A stretch of DNA of 64,000 nucleotides from Akkermansiaceae bacterium UBA7331 (GTDB taxonomy: Bacteria > Verrucomicrobiota > Verrucomicrobiia > Verrucomicrobiales > Akkermansiaceae): assembly GCA_002471255.1 (NCBI GenBank), contig DKPP01000008.1, positions 16,657 through 80,656 on the forward strand, in the 5' to 3' direction. Shown piece after piece: positions 36,558 to 45,768 of this stretch (position 1 is its first letter; each line of letters begins with the position of its first letter). The notes beneath the pieces are model-generated. The model was given only the letters and a program-made list of their open reading frames with translations, was not told the origin of the DNA and ran no database searches. A program made the translations under genes and the position numbers.

Positions 36558-37526
36558 ATGTCTTTTCAGTACCCTAAAACCATTGCAACCATTCTCAAGA
36601 AACGTCAAGCAAAACTGACTTCTAGACAATTGGCTCAGATTATCTTCGAAACGCAACCCCATGAAGTGGAGGCAAAGCGCAAGCGTGCAGGCAAAAGACA
36701 AGTTCCGCTTGATACGGATGAGGCAATGATTGCGCAAATTGCGGCAGAAATTAGCTCACAACGGAGTTCGATTGAAAAATTAGGTAAGGTGAAGACATTA
36801 GAAACGCGTCCCCGACTATACTATTATAGTAATATAAGTGACGATGAAGAAGTGACCCGTGCCGAACAACAGACCGATAAGACTGATGTCGGTGATGATA
36901 GCCAATCAAACGGGCTCAACGATAGCTATACGGAGCATAGTCTCTACCCGATTCTGGCTCAATACCTGTGGAGCGAGCAAAAAATTTATACTAGACGCAT
37001 CGACGAGCGCCGCTCGGGTAATCGCAAGGGAACCAACGGCAACAAGTGGCTGTACCCGGACTTGGTTGGGATGCAAGATCTCAGCGAAACTTGGGAGCGC
37101 GAAGTGCGCGATTGTGTGAAACAATATGCCGACAAAAAAACGAAGTTGTGGTCTTTCGAAGTAAAGAAACTGATCAACCGCAGCAATGTGCGCGAGTGTT
37201 TCTTTCAAGCCGTAAGCAACTCTTCATGGGGTAATTACGGATACCTAGTGGCGTGTGAAATTTCGGGTTCCGATACGATGGACGAGCTACAAATTCTCTG
37301 CGGAGTACACGGTATCGGCTTAATTCGCCTAGACAGGGAAAGTCCGACGGACAGTCAAATTTTAATTCAATCGAAAGAAAAAAACGATATCGACTGGAAT
37401 ACGGTTAACCGTATTGCGAGTGAAAACAAAGACTTTCTAGATTATGTGAAAGTGATCCGGCAGTTTTACCAAACAGGCGAAATTCGCTATGAAAGCTGGG
37501 ATGTCTGCTGCAAGGGCGAGGAGTAA
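36558..37526 (+). CDS. HrgA-like (COG2958-type) winged-helix plus PD-(D/E)XK putative nuclease
   Basis: Residues about 5-90 look like a HARE-HTH-type winged helix (TIATILKKRQAKLTSRQLAQ, ending RPRLYYY). After a low-complexity linker comes an alpha/beta domain with P167-D168 (WLYPDLVGM) and E201-V-K203 (LWSFEVKK), the D..ExK arrangement of restriction-type nucleases. CFFQAVSNSSWGNYGYLV is the following helix-strand unit. HrgA is known from Helicobacter, where it replaces a restriction gene in a modification locus. The divergent Type I operon here fits a role in restriction. Base composition is intermediate. Whether it cuts, and what, is unknown. Confidence 0.72.
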   Translation: MSFQYPKTIATILKKRQAKLTSRQLAQIIFETQPHEVEAKRKRAGKRQVPLDTDEAMIAQIAAEISSQRSSIEKLGKVKTLETRPRLYYYSNISDDEEVTRAEQQTDKTDVGDDSQSNGLNDSYTEHSLYPILAQYLWSEQKIYTRRIDERRSGNRKGTNGNKWLYPDLVGMQDLSETWEREVRDCVKQYADKKTKLWSFEVKKLINRSNVRECFFQAVSNSSWGNYGYLVACEISGSDTMDELQILCGVHGIGLIRLDRESPTDSQILIQSKEKNDIDWNTVNRIASENKDFLDYVKVIRQFYQTGEIRYESWDVCCKGEE

Positions 37527-37887
37527 CTACAACCCATCTGCAAAAAACTACCCCCTGGAAACACAACAAAACATCAGCCGTCGATCAATCAACTTAACAA
37601 CTAAACGTGATGACTCGAAGCTTGAAAAAAACAGATACATTTTCAACTATTATTAGCCATCAAAACAGTACTTCTATGCCTATGTGTTAAACGCCTTAGA
37701 TTTGAGGGGAAATATATCCAATAATTGATAGCCCGGAATAAACAATTTATCCATGAAGGAGCACGCAAAGGGGAATTATGTAGATAAAAAAACATCTTTG
37801 CTATGATATTTCACCAAAAGATCAATATCGGATATCTGTAGCCCCCCTTAAGGAAGGGAGGACTTTGATAAGGAAATTACTATAATC
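37527..37887. other. Intergenic region after the HrgA-like gene
   Basis: About 360 bases with no gene seen. Near the right end, 37842-37861 can form an 8-bp C/G-rich hairpin (one G-U) that could terminate the minus-strand PEP-CTERM gene, but there is no T-run. Confidence 0.45.
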
Positions 37888-38805
37888 CTAAAAACGTCTA
37901 CGGCGCATCATCAATACGCTCAAGCCCAGTAAACCAAGCGTTATAGTAGTTGGTTCAGGCACGCTTTTAACTCCGGCTAATGAAATCGAACCTGGTCCCA
38001 CACCATCCTCCTGTGTACCCGTATAAACGAAATGTGCATTACTCAAGTCGTATCCGGTATCTTTGCCTTTGGCCTCAACAAGAGCCTGATTAAGCAACTT
38101 ATTCAAGAAATCAAAGTTACCCGGATAATCTGATGATACTGCTCTTGAGTTCTGATAATCAAACAATAGAATATCTCCCTCGCTATTCATTGTATTAAAT
38201 AAATCATTTCCAAAATAAATATGGGTGCAGGTATTATACACACTTAGAGTCTCCGTTGTGATACTGCCGTTCATCGTCACAGTACCGCCACTCTCAGCCC
38301 CACCTATACCTACATACGAGCCCTTACCCCCAAAAACCATCCCCAAGGTCACATTTCCCCCTTCTAATGCCAATCTGGACGTATTGCCGGCCACAGCCAC
38401 ATTTTCCATATAAACGGATTTAAAAAAGACGTCCCCAGCTGTTCTCTGCACTTCCAATCTGATGTAGCTTTTAGAAGTCAATGATTTATTACTCATCACC
38501 ACCTTTTCGTCTACCCATAATGTGTTCGACGAAAAAATAGTTCGTATGCCCAAGCCCTCGGAATGATTATTGATAGCTAAAGTCCGACAACTCAAACTCG
38601 ATCCACTCATAGTAAAGTCAATTTTGGAAGGGCTCGCCGTATTACCCGATTGTACAAGTATGCTATCATACGTTTGAGTGACATTTTTCAAACTACCAGT
38701 AACATCCGATAGCTCGTAATTGTTGTTGACCACAGGCATCTCCCCATAGACCAAGGGCCATAAAACCCCGGAGCCGATTATTACAGATCTGTATAATGTT
38801 TTCAT
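37888..38805 (-). CDS. PEP-CTERM-sorted exported protein
   Basis: An N-terminal signal peptide (YRSVIIGSGVLWPLVYG) and a C-terminal PEP-CTERM tail (VPEPTTITLGLLGLSVLMM, then RRRRF) are both clear. The tail directs export and anchoring or processing by an exosortase. The middle is Ser/Thr/Gly-rich with beta-strand repeats (MSGSSLSCRTLAINNHSEGL, LALEGGNVTLGMVFGGKG), like autotransporter-type passenger sequence. The specific function is unknown. No exosortase gene is in the window. Confidence 0.85.
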   Translation of the reverse strand: MKTLYRSVIIGSGVLWPLVYGEMPVVNNNYELSDVTGSLKNVTQTYDSILVQSGNTASPSKIDFTMSGSSLSCRTLAINNHSEGLGIRTIFSSNTLWVDEKVVMSNKSLTSKSYIRLEVQRTAGDVFFKSVYMENVAVAGNTSRLALEGGNVTLGMVFGGKGSYVGIGGAESGGTVTMNGSITTETLSVYNTCTHIYFGNDLFNTMNSEGDILLFDYQNSRAVSSDYPGNFDFLNKLLNQALVEAKGKDTGYDLSNAHFVYTGTQEDGVGPGSISLAGVKSVPEPTTITLGLLGLSVLMMRRRRF

Positions 38806-39043
38806 ATTAATTATTACAATCTTGTAATAGAGTACGTATCACTCAAATATGTTCAAATACGCATGAAACCATATACAACAAATAAGTTAAGCACGATCGT
38901 AGTATCAGCTTTAAATAATATTATTGGGTTTACTCTCTTTAGATCGGACAAAAATAATTATTTCAATTCAGATGTAACCTACATCAGAAGCCTACCGCCT
39001 ATGGCACATTTCAAGAAAGAGGCAATGATGAAGCTTTATTTAA

Positions 39044-39118
39044 TGGCGTCCCCGACGGGAATCGAACCCATATCTAATCTTTAGGAGAGACTCGTTCTAT
39101 CCATTGAACTACGGGGAC
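39044..39118 (-). tRNA. tRNA-Arg(CCT)
   Basis: On the reverse strand acceptor GTCCCCG pairs with CGGGGAC. The D-arm is GTTC..GAAC, anticodon stem AGTCT/AGATT with loop CTCCTAA, T-arm ATGGG/CCCGT; discriminator G plus encoded CCA. Anticodon CCT reads AGG. Confidence 0.96.
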
Positions 39119-39132
39119 GCAAGGTGTGAGAA

Positions 39133-39160
39133 GAATAAGGTGAGCTTGTGATGAGCTCAA
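39133..39160 (-). promoter_or_regulatory. Possible promoter of tRNA-Arg(CCT)
   Basis: Minus-strand TTGAGC (39155-39160), 16 bases, TTATTC (39133-39138), ending 14 bases before the tRNA. A moderate consensus match. Confidence 0.4.
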
Positions 39161-39193
39161 GCAAATTCAGCGTGTGGGTGGTGGAAACTTGTT

Positions 39194-40417
39194 TTAGGAA
39201 TCCACCCCTAATTTGTTTTTGCGATAGTGGTCTAGCGAAACTCGGTAAAAATAAATGATGGCTAACACGTTAAAGATGGCACCTACTCCAAATGCCCAAT
39301 TTAAGTTTAACCAAGCATAGATTTTACCGCCCATTAACATTCCGGCGCCGGCACCAATATCAAAGGCAGTAAAAAATGTGGAATTGACGGCTCCGCGGTG
39401 GCCTCTGCTTGCCATGTTGAGCTTCATTGTTTGGAATGTTGGGATGAAAATGCCAAATCCCATTCCTATAAATACGGCGGCACCATAATAAATCGGCTCT
39501 AGCGGGAAGCAGGCTAAGGCACCAAAACTTACGGATAAAATACTAAGCGAAGCCACGGATAATTCGGCCACTCGACCGCGGTCAATTTGTTTCCCGACAA
39601 TAAAGCGAGACATCAACATCCCTACGCCCATTAAAGCATAGAATAATCCGGCGTATTGGAACCCGTACTGCTGTCCATACATCGCCGAGTACACTGCTAC
39701 GATACCATAGGAAAAAGAAGCCATCACGACATTGATCGCCAAAGGTATGCCCACTCGTAAGATAAGTCGATCAAGTACACCCTTAGGCGTTTCGACAACA
39801 GGCTCATTAACAGGTTTGGCCGGAGCCTTAATCATTAAGGAACATAACCAACCCAAAAAGCCTAAACCAATCGTACACCAAATAATAGCAGGGAAAGAAT
39901 AATTCGTATAAATATTTAAGCCGATGACGGGGCCTAAACACATCCCCAAAGTCATGGTCATGCCATAAAAGCCAAGCCCCTCGCCACGTCGTGCGGACGG
40001 AATAATATCTGCGACTAAGGTTGGACCCGATGTCGTCACCCCACCCCATGCAAAACCATTCATAATACGAGCCAAAAGCATCGTCACAGCCGTACCGGCG
40101 ATACCATAACCACAAAAGGTAATAACTAGAAATAGATAGATCAATATATACGCTTTTTTACGATCGCCATGATCCACCCAATGAGCCACGATAGGACGCA
40201 TCAAAATAGCCGCCAAAACATAACTCGACATGATAATCCCCAACCATCCGCCGGGGGCCTTTAAATCATCGGTCAAATACAACGGTAAAACCGGTATCAT
40301 TAAGTAGAAAGCCAAACCTAAAAGCAGGTTCGCACTACATGCCCATATATAATTAGGCGTCCACAATCGAGGTGGTTTTTCACTATGTTGGCTACGGGAT
40401 TTTGCCCCATCATTCAT
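39194..40417 (-). CDS. MFS transporter, 12 membrane segments
   Basis: It has the major facilitator pattern: loop 2-3 motif WVDHGDRKKAYI in place of GxxxDRxGRR, RIMNGFAWGGVTTSGPTLVAD, and a central cytoplasmic loop (PAKPVNEPVVETPKGV). The family relatives in this size class (about 400 aa) export drugs or metabolites. The substrate cannot be predicted. The N-terminus is hydrophilic (residues 1-22). Followed downstream by tRNA-Arg(CCT) on the same strand. Confidence 0.88.
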   Translation of the reverse strand: MNDGAKSRSQHSEKPPRLWTPNYIWACSANLLLGLAFYLMIPVLPLYLTDDLKAPGGWLGIIMSSYVLAAILMRPIVAHWVDHGDRKKAYILIYLFLVITFCGYGIAGTAVTMLLARIMNGFAWGGVTTSGPTLVADIIPSARRGEGLGFYGMTMTLGMCLGPVIGLNIYTNYSFPAIIWCTIGLGFLGWLCSLMIKAPAKPVNEPVVETPKGVLDRLILRVGIPLAINVVMASFSYGIVAVYSAMYGQQYGFQYAGLFYALMGVGMLMSRFIVGKQIDRGRVAELSVASLSILSVSFGALACFPLEPIYYGAAVFIGMGFGIFIPTFQTMKLNMASRGHRGAVNSTFFTAFDIGAGAGMLMGGKIYAWLNLNWAFGVGAIFNVLAIIYFYRVSLDHYRKNKLGVDS

Positions 40418-40573
40418 AAGGCAGGGAATAATCCGGCAGATTGATAAAAGATGATACCCTCAGTCGTGTCATGAAAAAAATTTCTTCTATTTTAAGATAA
40501 TCGCATTGACCCGATTTCCCCTTAAATCTAATATCTCGCTTCCGACAAATTTTTATCCAAAGAATAAATTGTA

Positions 40574-41161
40574 ATGTGGCTTGATATTTTATTTTTAGCA
40601 TTAGCCTTATCGGTTGATGCTTTCGTAGTAGCTCTATCTTACGGGCTCATTTTGAAATACCATCGATTCCAAAACGGATTAAATATCGCCTTTGCCACCG
40701 CCTTTGGTCAATTTATCATGCCTGTCATCGGTTTTTATCTGACAGGTTCCATCCATGACTATATTAGTGAATGGGATCATTGGATCGGAGCGGGGGTCTT
40801 TTTCTTATTGGGCATTAAGGTCATTAAAGATGCTTTTTCGCATCCGGATACGTCTTCTTCAAGCAATGAAGCTTCGGTACAATATCTATCACTCAAAATG
40901 TTAATACTGATCGGTATCGCTACCAGTATCGATGCTTTAGTTGCGGGGATTAGTATTTATATGAATCACCAAGAACACAATTCCGGCATTTGGATCCCTG
41001 CCGGTATGATTGGCATCACGACTTTTATTTGTGCTTCTCTAGGATTTTATTTAACGAACCGATTCAAACATTTTAATACGAAATATCTACAAATCATAGC
41101 AGGTCTCGTTTTAATTGGATTAGGTATAAAAATGTTATCCAGCCATTTAAATTTATTCTAA
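40574..41161 (+). CDS. mntP: Putative manganese efflux pump MntP
   Basis: 195 aa with six membrane segments in two inverted halves. Each half has the family's buried Asp: ALALSVDAFVVALSYG and IGIATSIDALVAGISIYM. MntP exports Mn2+ and protects against manganese excess. The upstream 156 bases show no yybP-ykoY-like riboswitch that I can recognise. Its stop codon abuts the end of the convergent rarA with zero spacing. Confidence 0.92.
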   Translation: MWLDILFLALALSVDAFVVALSYGLILKYHRFQNGLNIAFATAFGQFIMPVIGFYLTGSIHDYISEWDHWIGAGVFFLLGIKVIKDAFSHPDTSSSSNEASVQYLSLKMLILIGIATSIDALVAGISIYMNHQEHNSGIWIPAGMIGITTFICASLGFYLTNRFKHFNTKYLQIIAGLVLIGLGIKMLSSHLNLF

Positions 41162-42529
41162 TCAATCAGACTTTTTTTTCAATTGATTATCAATAATGGA
41201 TTTTCTGTAATCCATTCTCTCTTTAATTCTTTGCTCTAGCCCATTACTTGTCGGAGTATAATAAACTCGACCCTCAGGTAGATAAGCTTGAGGCACAAAA
41301 TGGTCCGGGTAATCATGGGCGTACTTATATTCGAGGGATTCCTGCTCCGCACCACCGGCAGATGCCAGTTTTTTACGAGTCGGCGTACGCAAATGTTCAG
41401 GTACTGCCAAAGTGCGACCGCTTTTCACATCTTGCAAGGCGGCATTGATCCCCATATAGGCAGAATTACTCTTCGGTGCCGTGGCTAAATATACCGTAGC
41501 ATGAGCCAACGGGATTCTGGCCTCGGGCATGCCTACCATTTCTGCCGCTTTTGCCGCATCCATTGCCACACGTAGTGCGTTTGAATCAGCCAACCCCACA
41601 TCTTCCGAAGCGGCTATAACCAAACGTCTGGCGATAAAGCGAATATCTTCACCGGCCTCAAGCATCATGGCTAGCCAATAAAGGGCAGCATCAGGGTCCG
41701 ACCCTCTCATCGATTTGATGAAAGCCGAAATAGTATCGTAATGCCCATCTCCGGCACGATCGTAACGAATCGCTTTTTGCTGAATGGATTCTTCAGCTAC
41801 CTGTAGCGTGATATGGATATTTCCCGATTCGCCCGGTGTCGATAAAACCGCAATTTCCAATGCCGTTAATGCCTTGCGCACATCACCATCGGATTTTAAG
41901 GCCAAATGAGCTAAGGCATCTTCATCAGCCACGATGTTTTTATTCCCCAAGCCTCTTTCCTTATCGGTAATAGCTCGTCGTAACAACATCAACAGATCAT
42001 TTTCCGCTACAGGCTCGAGAGGAAACACCTGAGAGCGTGATAAAAGGGGTGAATTGATAGCAAAATAGGGGTTTTCAGTCGTAGCACCGATGAATCGTAC
42101 CGTTCCTTTTTCCAAATGAGGCAGTAGCACATCTTGCTGTGCTTTATTAAAACGATGCAACTCATCTACAAATAAAACAGTACGTTTTTGATGCAAACTC
42201 ATACGTAATTGCGCTTGTCCAATACGTTCGCGTATCTCTGAAACGTTGGACTCCACTCCATTTAACATCATAAAATGGGCATTGGTGCTTCGCGCTATCA
42301 CAGCGGCCAAGGTTGTCTTGCCTACACCCGGTGGACCATAAAAAATCAAGGAGGTAAATCGATCCGTCTCAATGGCTCGTCTCAATAACTTGCCCTCTGC
42401 CAACAAATGACTCTGCCCTGCTACCTCATCTAAAGTCCTAGGGCGCATTCTAGCAGCCAAAGGCATCACGCTTGTATCCGCTTCGGGGTCAAAGCCACCC
42501 TTTGATTCCTGTAAACTAAATAGATCCAT
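41162..42529 (-). CDS. rarA: Replication-associated recombination protein A (RarA/MgsA)
   Basis: AAA+ ATPase related to clamp-loader and RuvB proteins, acting at stalled forks. Opening ARMRPRTLDEVAGQSHLL, Walker A FYGPPGVGKTT, Walker B LFVDELHRFNKAQQD, sensor GATTENPYF and the C-terminal block GMPEARIPLAHATVYLATA are all present. At 455 aa it has the normal length. No gap to the convergent mntP. Confidence 0.96.
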   Translation of the reverse strand: MDLFSLQESKGGFDPEADTSVMPLAARMRPRTLDEVAGQSHLLAEGKLLRRAIETDRFTSLIFYGPPGVGKTTLAAVIARSTNAHFMMLNGVESNVSEIRERIGQAQLRMSLHQKRTVLFVDELHRFNKAQQDVLLPHLEKGTVRFIGATTENPYFAINSPLLSRSQVFPLEPVAENDLLMLLRRAITDKERGLGNKNIVADEDALAHLALKSDGDVRKALTALEIAVLSTPGESGNIHITLQVAEESIQQKAIRYDRAGDGHYDTISAFIKSMRGSDPDAALYWLAMMLEAGEDIRFIARRLVIAASEDVGLADSNALRVAMDAAKAAEMVGMPEARIPLAHATVYLATAPKSNSAYMGINAALQDVKSGRTLAVPEHLRTPTRKKLASAGGAEQESLEYKYAHDYPDHFVPQAYLPEGRVYYTPTSNGLEQRIKERMDYRKSIIDNQLKKKSD

Positions 42530-42645
42530 CCTTCTTACATATTATGCTATCTCGCAGCCAAGCAAGCTACAAGCAAAATGTCCGTTCCAAAAAACTCATC
42601 GACACTTACAAGCCTATTACATCATAAGAAAGCCATAAGCTGTCA

Positions 42646-42676
42646 TTGACACTTTCTAGGGTTCAAGGCATAGTAT
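42646..42676 (+). promoter_or_regulatory. Promoter of the beta-CASP ribonuclease-tmk operon
   Basis: TTGACA (42646-42651), 19-base spacer, TAGTAT (42671-42676). The -10 box ends 10 bases before the ATG, so the transcript would be leaderless or nearly so. The spacer is longer than ideal. Confidence 0.45.
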
Positions 42677-42686
42677 TTCGCGTTAA

Positions 42687-44057
42687 ATGATTAAATTTAC
42701 AAACATAAGCGGATCGGATGAGATCGGTTCCAATTGCTATTTGTTAGAATTGGATGGTACTCGCGTGGTTCTGGATAGTGGTATGCACCCCAAGAAAGAG
42801 GGATTGGCAGCTATGCCAAATTTTGATGCGATTGAAGAAAACTCTCTAGATGCGATTTTTTTAAGTCACTCTCACTTAGACCACTTAGGCACGATTCCGG
42901 TATTGCAGGATAAACAACCGACAGCGGAGGTTTTTATGACCCCGGCGACGGCGGCATTATCAGAAGTAATGTTGCATAATTCTGTCAATGTGATGATGTC
43001 TAAACGTCTCGAATTAGGAATCGTAGAATATCCATTTTTTACCCATAAGGAACTTGACGTATTATGCGAATCTTGGCGCGCAAAAACTTGTAACGAGGCA
43101 TTCCGCGTTGGATATCGCCAAAATATTTTAGCTACATTTTATGATGCAGGGCACATTTTAGGTTCTGCCGGTATTCAATTGGAAACCGAGTCCGGACATA
43201 CGGTTTTTTATACAGGTGACGTACAGTTTGAAGACCAAAGCATGATTCCTGGAGCCGATTTCCCGGAAAGTGGGATCGATACGCTCATTATGGAATGCAC
43301 CCGTGGCGGAGCTCATCGTTGTGAACATTATACACGTTCATCAGAAATGGAACGTTTTGGTCACCAAATCGCCAAAACTCTAGAACGAGGCGGTGCGGTA
43401 CTCATTCCGGTATTTGCCATCGGTAAAAGCCAAGAAATGCTCTATAATTTACACCAGTTTAAGTTAAACGGCGTTATTCCGGCGAATACCCCCGTTTATT
43501 TTGGTGGATTAAGTGCCAAAGTAACTACATTGTACGACAAATTCTCTACCTTAACGAGAAGACATGATCCTGAGTTCAAGTTAAAAGAAGAGGTAGAAAC
43601 CGTACCATTACCAAGAAAAGGCCGCGCTCCGTTAGTATGTAGCCCCGGTAATATCTATGTGGTATCAAGCGGAATGATGACTGAAAAGACCATCTCCAAT
43701 TCCATTGCCGATCAGTTTTTACCATATCCGTCACACTCGATCTTTTTCGTAGGTTATTGCGACCCCGATTCTCCTGCAGGCGTTTTAAAAGACACACCCC
43801 ACGGCGATAACGTCAAAATGCGCCCGAATGGTCAAAAAGTACCACGTTTATGCGAAATCCAAAGTTTTGACTTTTCCGGCCATGCTCCGAGAGAATCACT
43901 AGTAGCTTATGCTAAAAAACTAAGCCCAAAACGCATCATCCTCGTACACGGCGACCCGGATGCGATCGAATGGATGCAAAACAGACTTCATGAGGAATTA
44001 CCCGATACGGAAGTTGTTGCACCCGAGCAAGGAGTTTGCTATAGCTTTGAATCATGA
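42687..44057 (+). CDS. Beta-CASP metallo-beta-lactamase-fold ribonuclease
   Basis: The metal site H61-S-H63-L-D65-H66 (FLSHSHLDHLGTIP) is followed by DAGHILGSAGIQLE and YTGDVQFED, the other MBL ligands. The inserted beta-CASP domain runs from about residue 210 (GGAVLIPVFAIGKSQEML). The C-terminal RNA-specificity block is FDFSGHAPRESLVAYAKKL, then ILVHGDPDA. It belongs to the CPSF73-like exonuclease group of RNA-processing enzymes. At 456 aa it is complete. The stop overlaps the tmk start by 4 bases (ATGA), so the two are translationally coupled. Confidence 0.9.
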   Translation: MIKFTNISGSDEIGSNCYLLELDGTRVVLDSGMHPKKEGLAAMPNFDAIEENSLDAIFLSHSHLDHLGTIPVLQDKQPTAEVFMTPATAALSEVMLHNSVNVMMSKRLELGIVEYPFFTHKELDVLCESWRAKTCNEAFRVGYRQNILATFYDAGHILGSAGIQLETESGHTVFYTGDVQFEDQSMIPGADFPESGIDTLIMECTRGGAHRCEHYTRSSEMERFGHQIAKTLERGGAVLIPVFAIGKSQEMLYNLHQFKLNGVIPANTPVYFGGLSAKVTTLYDKFSTLTRRHDPEFKLKEEVETVPLPRKGRAPLVCSPGNIYVVSSGMMTEKTISNSIADQFLPYPSHSIFFVGYCDPDSPAGVLKDTPHGDNVKMRPNGQKVPRLCEIQSFDFSGHAPRESLVAYAKKLSPKRIILVHGDPDAIEWMQNRLHEELPDTEVVAPEQGVCYSFES

Positions 44058-44665
44058 GTTTTAACGGATGCAGAAAAGGTAAATTGATCGTATTTGAGGG
44101 AATTGACGGTACAGGCAAATCCACTCAGATACGACTTTTATCTGATTATCTTACTGCATCCGGACAAACAGTCGTTCAAAGTTTCGAACCGACTCGTGGC
44201 AAATGGGGTAAACAACTCCGCGACTCCGCCACCACCGGTCGCTTATCTTTGGAAGAAGAAGTAGAGCTCTTTTTAAAAGATCGTCGTGAGCATGTGGAGC
44301 AACTTATCGCTCCTGCACTAAAACGCGGCGATTTCGTTTTACTGGACCGCTACTATTTGTCAATGATGGCCTACCAAAGCGCCAGAGGCATCAGCGCTGA
44401 TGAAATACGTATCGCCAATGAAGAGTTTGCCCCGATTCCTGATGCCGTTATTTGGTTAGATATTCCGATCCAAACAGCATTAAATCGCATTGGCTCTCGT
44501 GGCGCACAAGACCACTTCGAATCAGAAGAACACCTTACCCATTGCAGACAAATCTTTTCTTCCATTCACGACCCCTGGATGCTTAGAGTCGATGGGGATG
44601 GCTCGCCGGATCTAGTATCGCAGCGAGTCATCGAAGCATTAAAATCTTTTAATGTTATCAGTTAA
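44054..44665 (+). CDS. tmk: Thymidylate kinase
   Basis: Phosphorylates dTMP to dTDP. P-loop FEGIDGTGKSTQ, the DRY-type block LLDRYYLSMMAYQSARG and the LID-region Arg residues (KDRREHVEQLI) are present. At 203 aa it is normal. Overlaps the upstream ribonuclease gene by 4 bases. The stop codon lies inside the terminator stem shared with the convergent kinase gene. Confidence 0.96.
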   Translation: MSFNGCRKGKLIVFEGIDGTGKSTQIRLLSDYLTASGQTVVQSFEPTRGKWGKQLRDSATTGRLSLEEEVELFLKDRREHVEQLIAPALKRGDFVLLDRYYLSMMAYQSARGISADEIRIANEEFAPIPDAVIWLDIPIQTALNRIGSRGAQDHFESEEHLTHCRQIFSSIHDPWMLRVDGDGSPDLVSQRVIEALKSFNVIS

Positions 44666-44687
44666 TATCGATATTTATTAACTGATA
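44656..44687. terminator. Bidirectional terminator between tmk and the kinase gene
   Basis: TATCAGTTAATA (44656-44667) pairs perfectly with TATTAACTGATA (44676-44687). It overlaps the last codons of tmk and lies 11 bases past the kinase stop. Confidence 0.7.
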
Positions 44688-44697
44688 GCACTTTGCC

Positions 44698-45744
44698 CTA
44701 TTTTAGTAATAAATAAGCTGCAATACCAATCGATAAGATTAGTAAAATGACGGATAGCACCCCATTCCCCGACTTTTTGGGGCGGTAGGTAGCACCTCCC
44801 ATACTAGTTCTCATTGGGGCCGTCGTGCGCAATTGGGCACCCGATTGTACAGTACTAATGTAGTTATACCACGCTTGAGCCGAATTAAAACGATCTTTGA
44901 TATCCGGAGCCAAAGCCTTATCGATACCGGCCAAAAACGATGTAGAGTATAATTTACGCAAAGGTAAAAATGAGGTCATCTTCTTCGTACGGTCCACTAC
45001 GGATCGCTGATCTGCAGGATCAGGAATCATACCCGAAACCAATTCATAAAACGTAGCACCTAAACCGTAAATATCACACCATGGACCGATTTCTGCGCGT
45101 CTACCGGGATAAAATTCGGGTGGAGTGTAACCCGGGGTAATTTGAATGAGCCCTTGGTGTTGCAACTCTTTCGATCTGACTGCCCCAAAGTCGATAAGCT
45201 TAGGCGTCCCATCTTTTTGTAAAAAGATATTACCCGGCTTAATATCACAATGAAAAACATTTTGAGTATGCAAATACTGTAATATATCCAATAATTGCAC
45301 CAAAAGATTATTCGCCTGCTCCACCGTAAACAATTTACCCTCTGTGCGGAATGTTTCAATTTGATCATGCAAAGTAACCCCTTCGATGCACTCCATCACA
45401 TAATAAAACGTACCATTTGCATCAAATAAATTATAAACGCGCACTACTCCCGGATGATTGATCTTGGCAATCGTTTCGGCCTCATGCTTAGCGTTTCTGA
45501 TACATTGGATAAACATCGTCTCCAACTCGGGACTATGCGCACGAATCCAATTATTCGCATCACGATGAGCATAAGCAGAAGGCAAACACTCCTTGATCAC
45601 CACATAAATGTTACGTTCAATATCCAAAGCAAGGTAAGTAATACCAAAACCGCCTGCTCCAAGCACTTGCTGGATGACATATTGCCCATTAAGCATAGTG
45701 CCATCGGCTAAAGGATAAATAAGGGATTCGTCGTGACCGGTCAT
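44698..45744 (-). CDS. Membrane-anchored eukaryotic-like Ser/Thr protein kinase
   Basis: Kinase domain residues about 20-290: Gly loop GAGGFGITYLA (29-39), catalytic Lys51 (VVIKE), Glu90, H165-C166-D167-I-K-P-G-N (HRD variant) and D185-F-G. All catalytic residues are present, so it should be active. A proline/threonine-rich linker precedes a C-terminal membrane helix (VLSVILLILSIGIAAYLLL) with almost no external part. It is therefore a cytoplasmic-facing tail-anchored kinase without a sensor domain. It lies 24 bases downstream of the degenerate HrgA-like gene, in the same operon. Confidence 0.92.
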   Translation of the reverse strand: MTGHDESLIYPLADGTMLNGQYVIQQVLGAGGFGITYLALDIERNIYVVIKECLPSAYAHRDANNWIRAHSPELETMFIQCIRNAKHEAETIAKINHPGVVRVYNLFDANGTFYYVMECIEGVTLHDQIETFRTEGKLFTVEQANNLLVQLLDILQYLHTQNVFHCDIKPGNIFLQKDGTPKLIDFGAVRSKELQHQGLIQITPGYTPPEFYPGRRAEIGPWCDIYGLGATFYELVSGMIPDPADQRSVVDRTKKMTSFLPLRKLYSTSFLAGIDKALAPDIKDRFNSAQAWYNYISTVQSGAQLRTTAPMRTSMGGATYRPKKSGNGVLSVILLILSIGIAAYLLLK

Positions 45745-45768
45745 ATTCGTTATGTTTTTTTGTTAAAA

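Noticed and set aside
38863..39084. 73-residue frame next to tRNA-Arg(CCT)
   Set aside because: Ends inside the tRNA gene and has no features.
40418..40573. Manganese riboswitch upstream of mntP
   Set aside because: I could not find the conserved paired elements of the yybP-ykoY class in this short leader.
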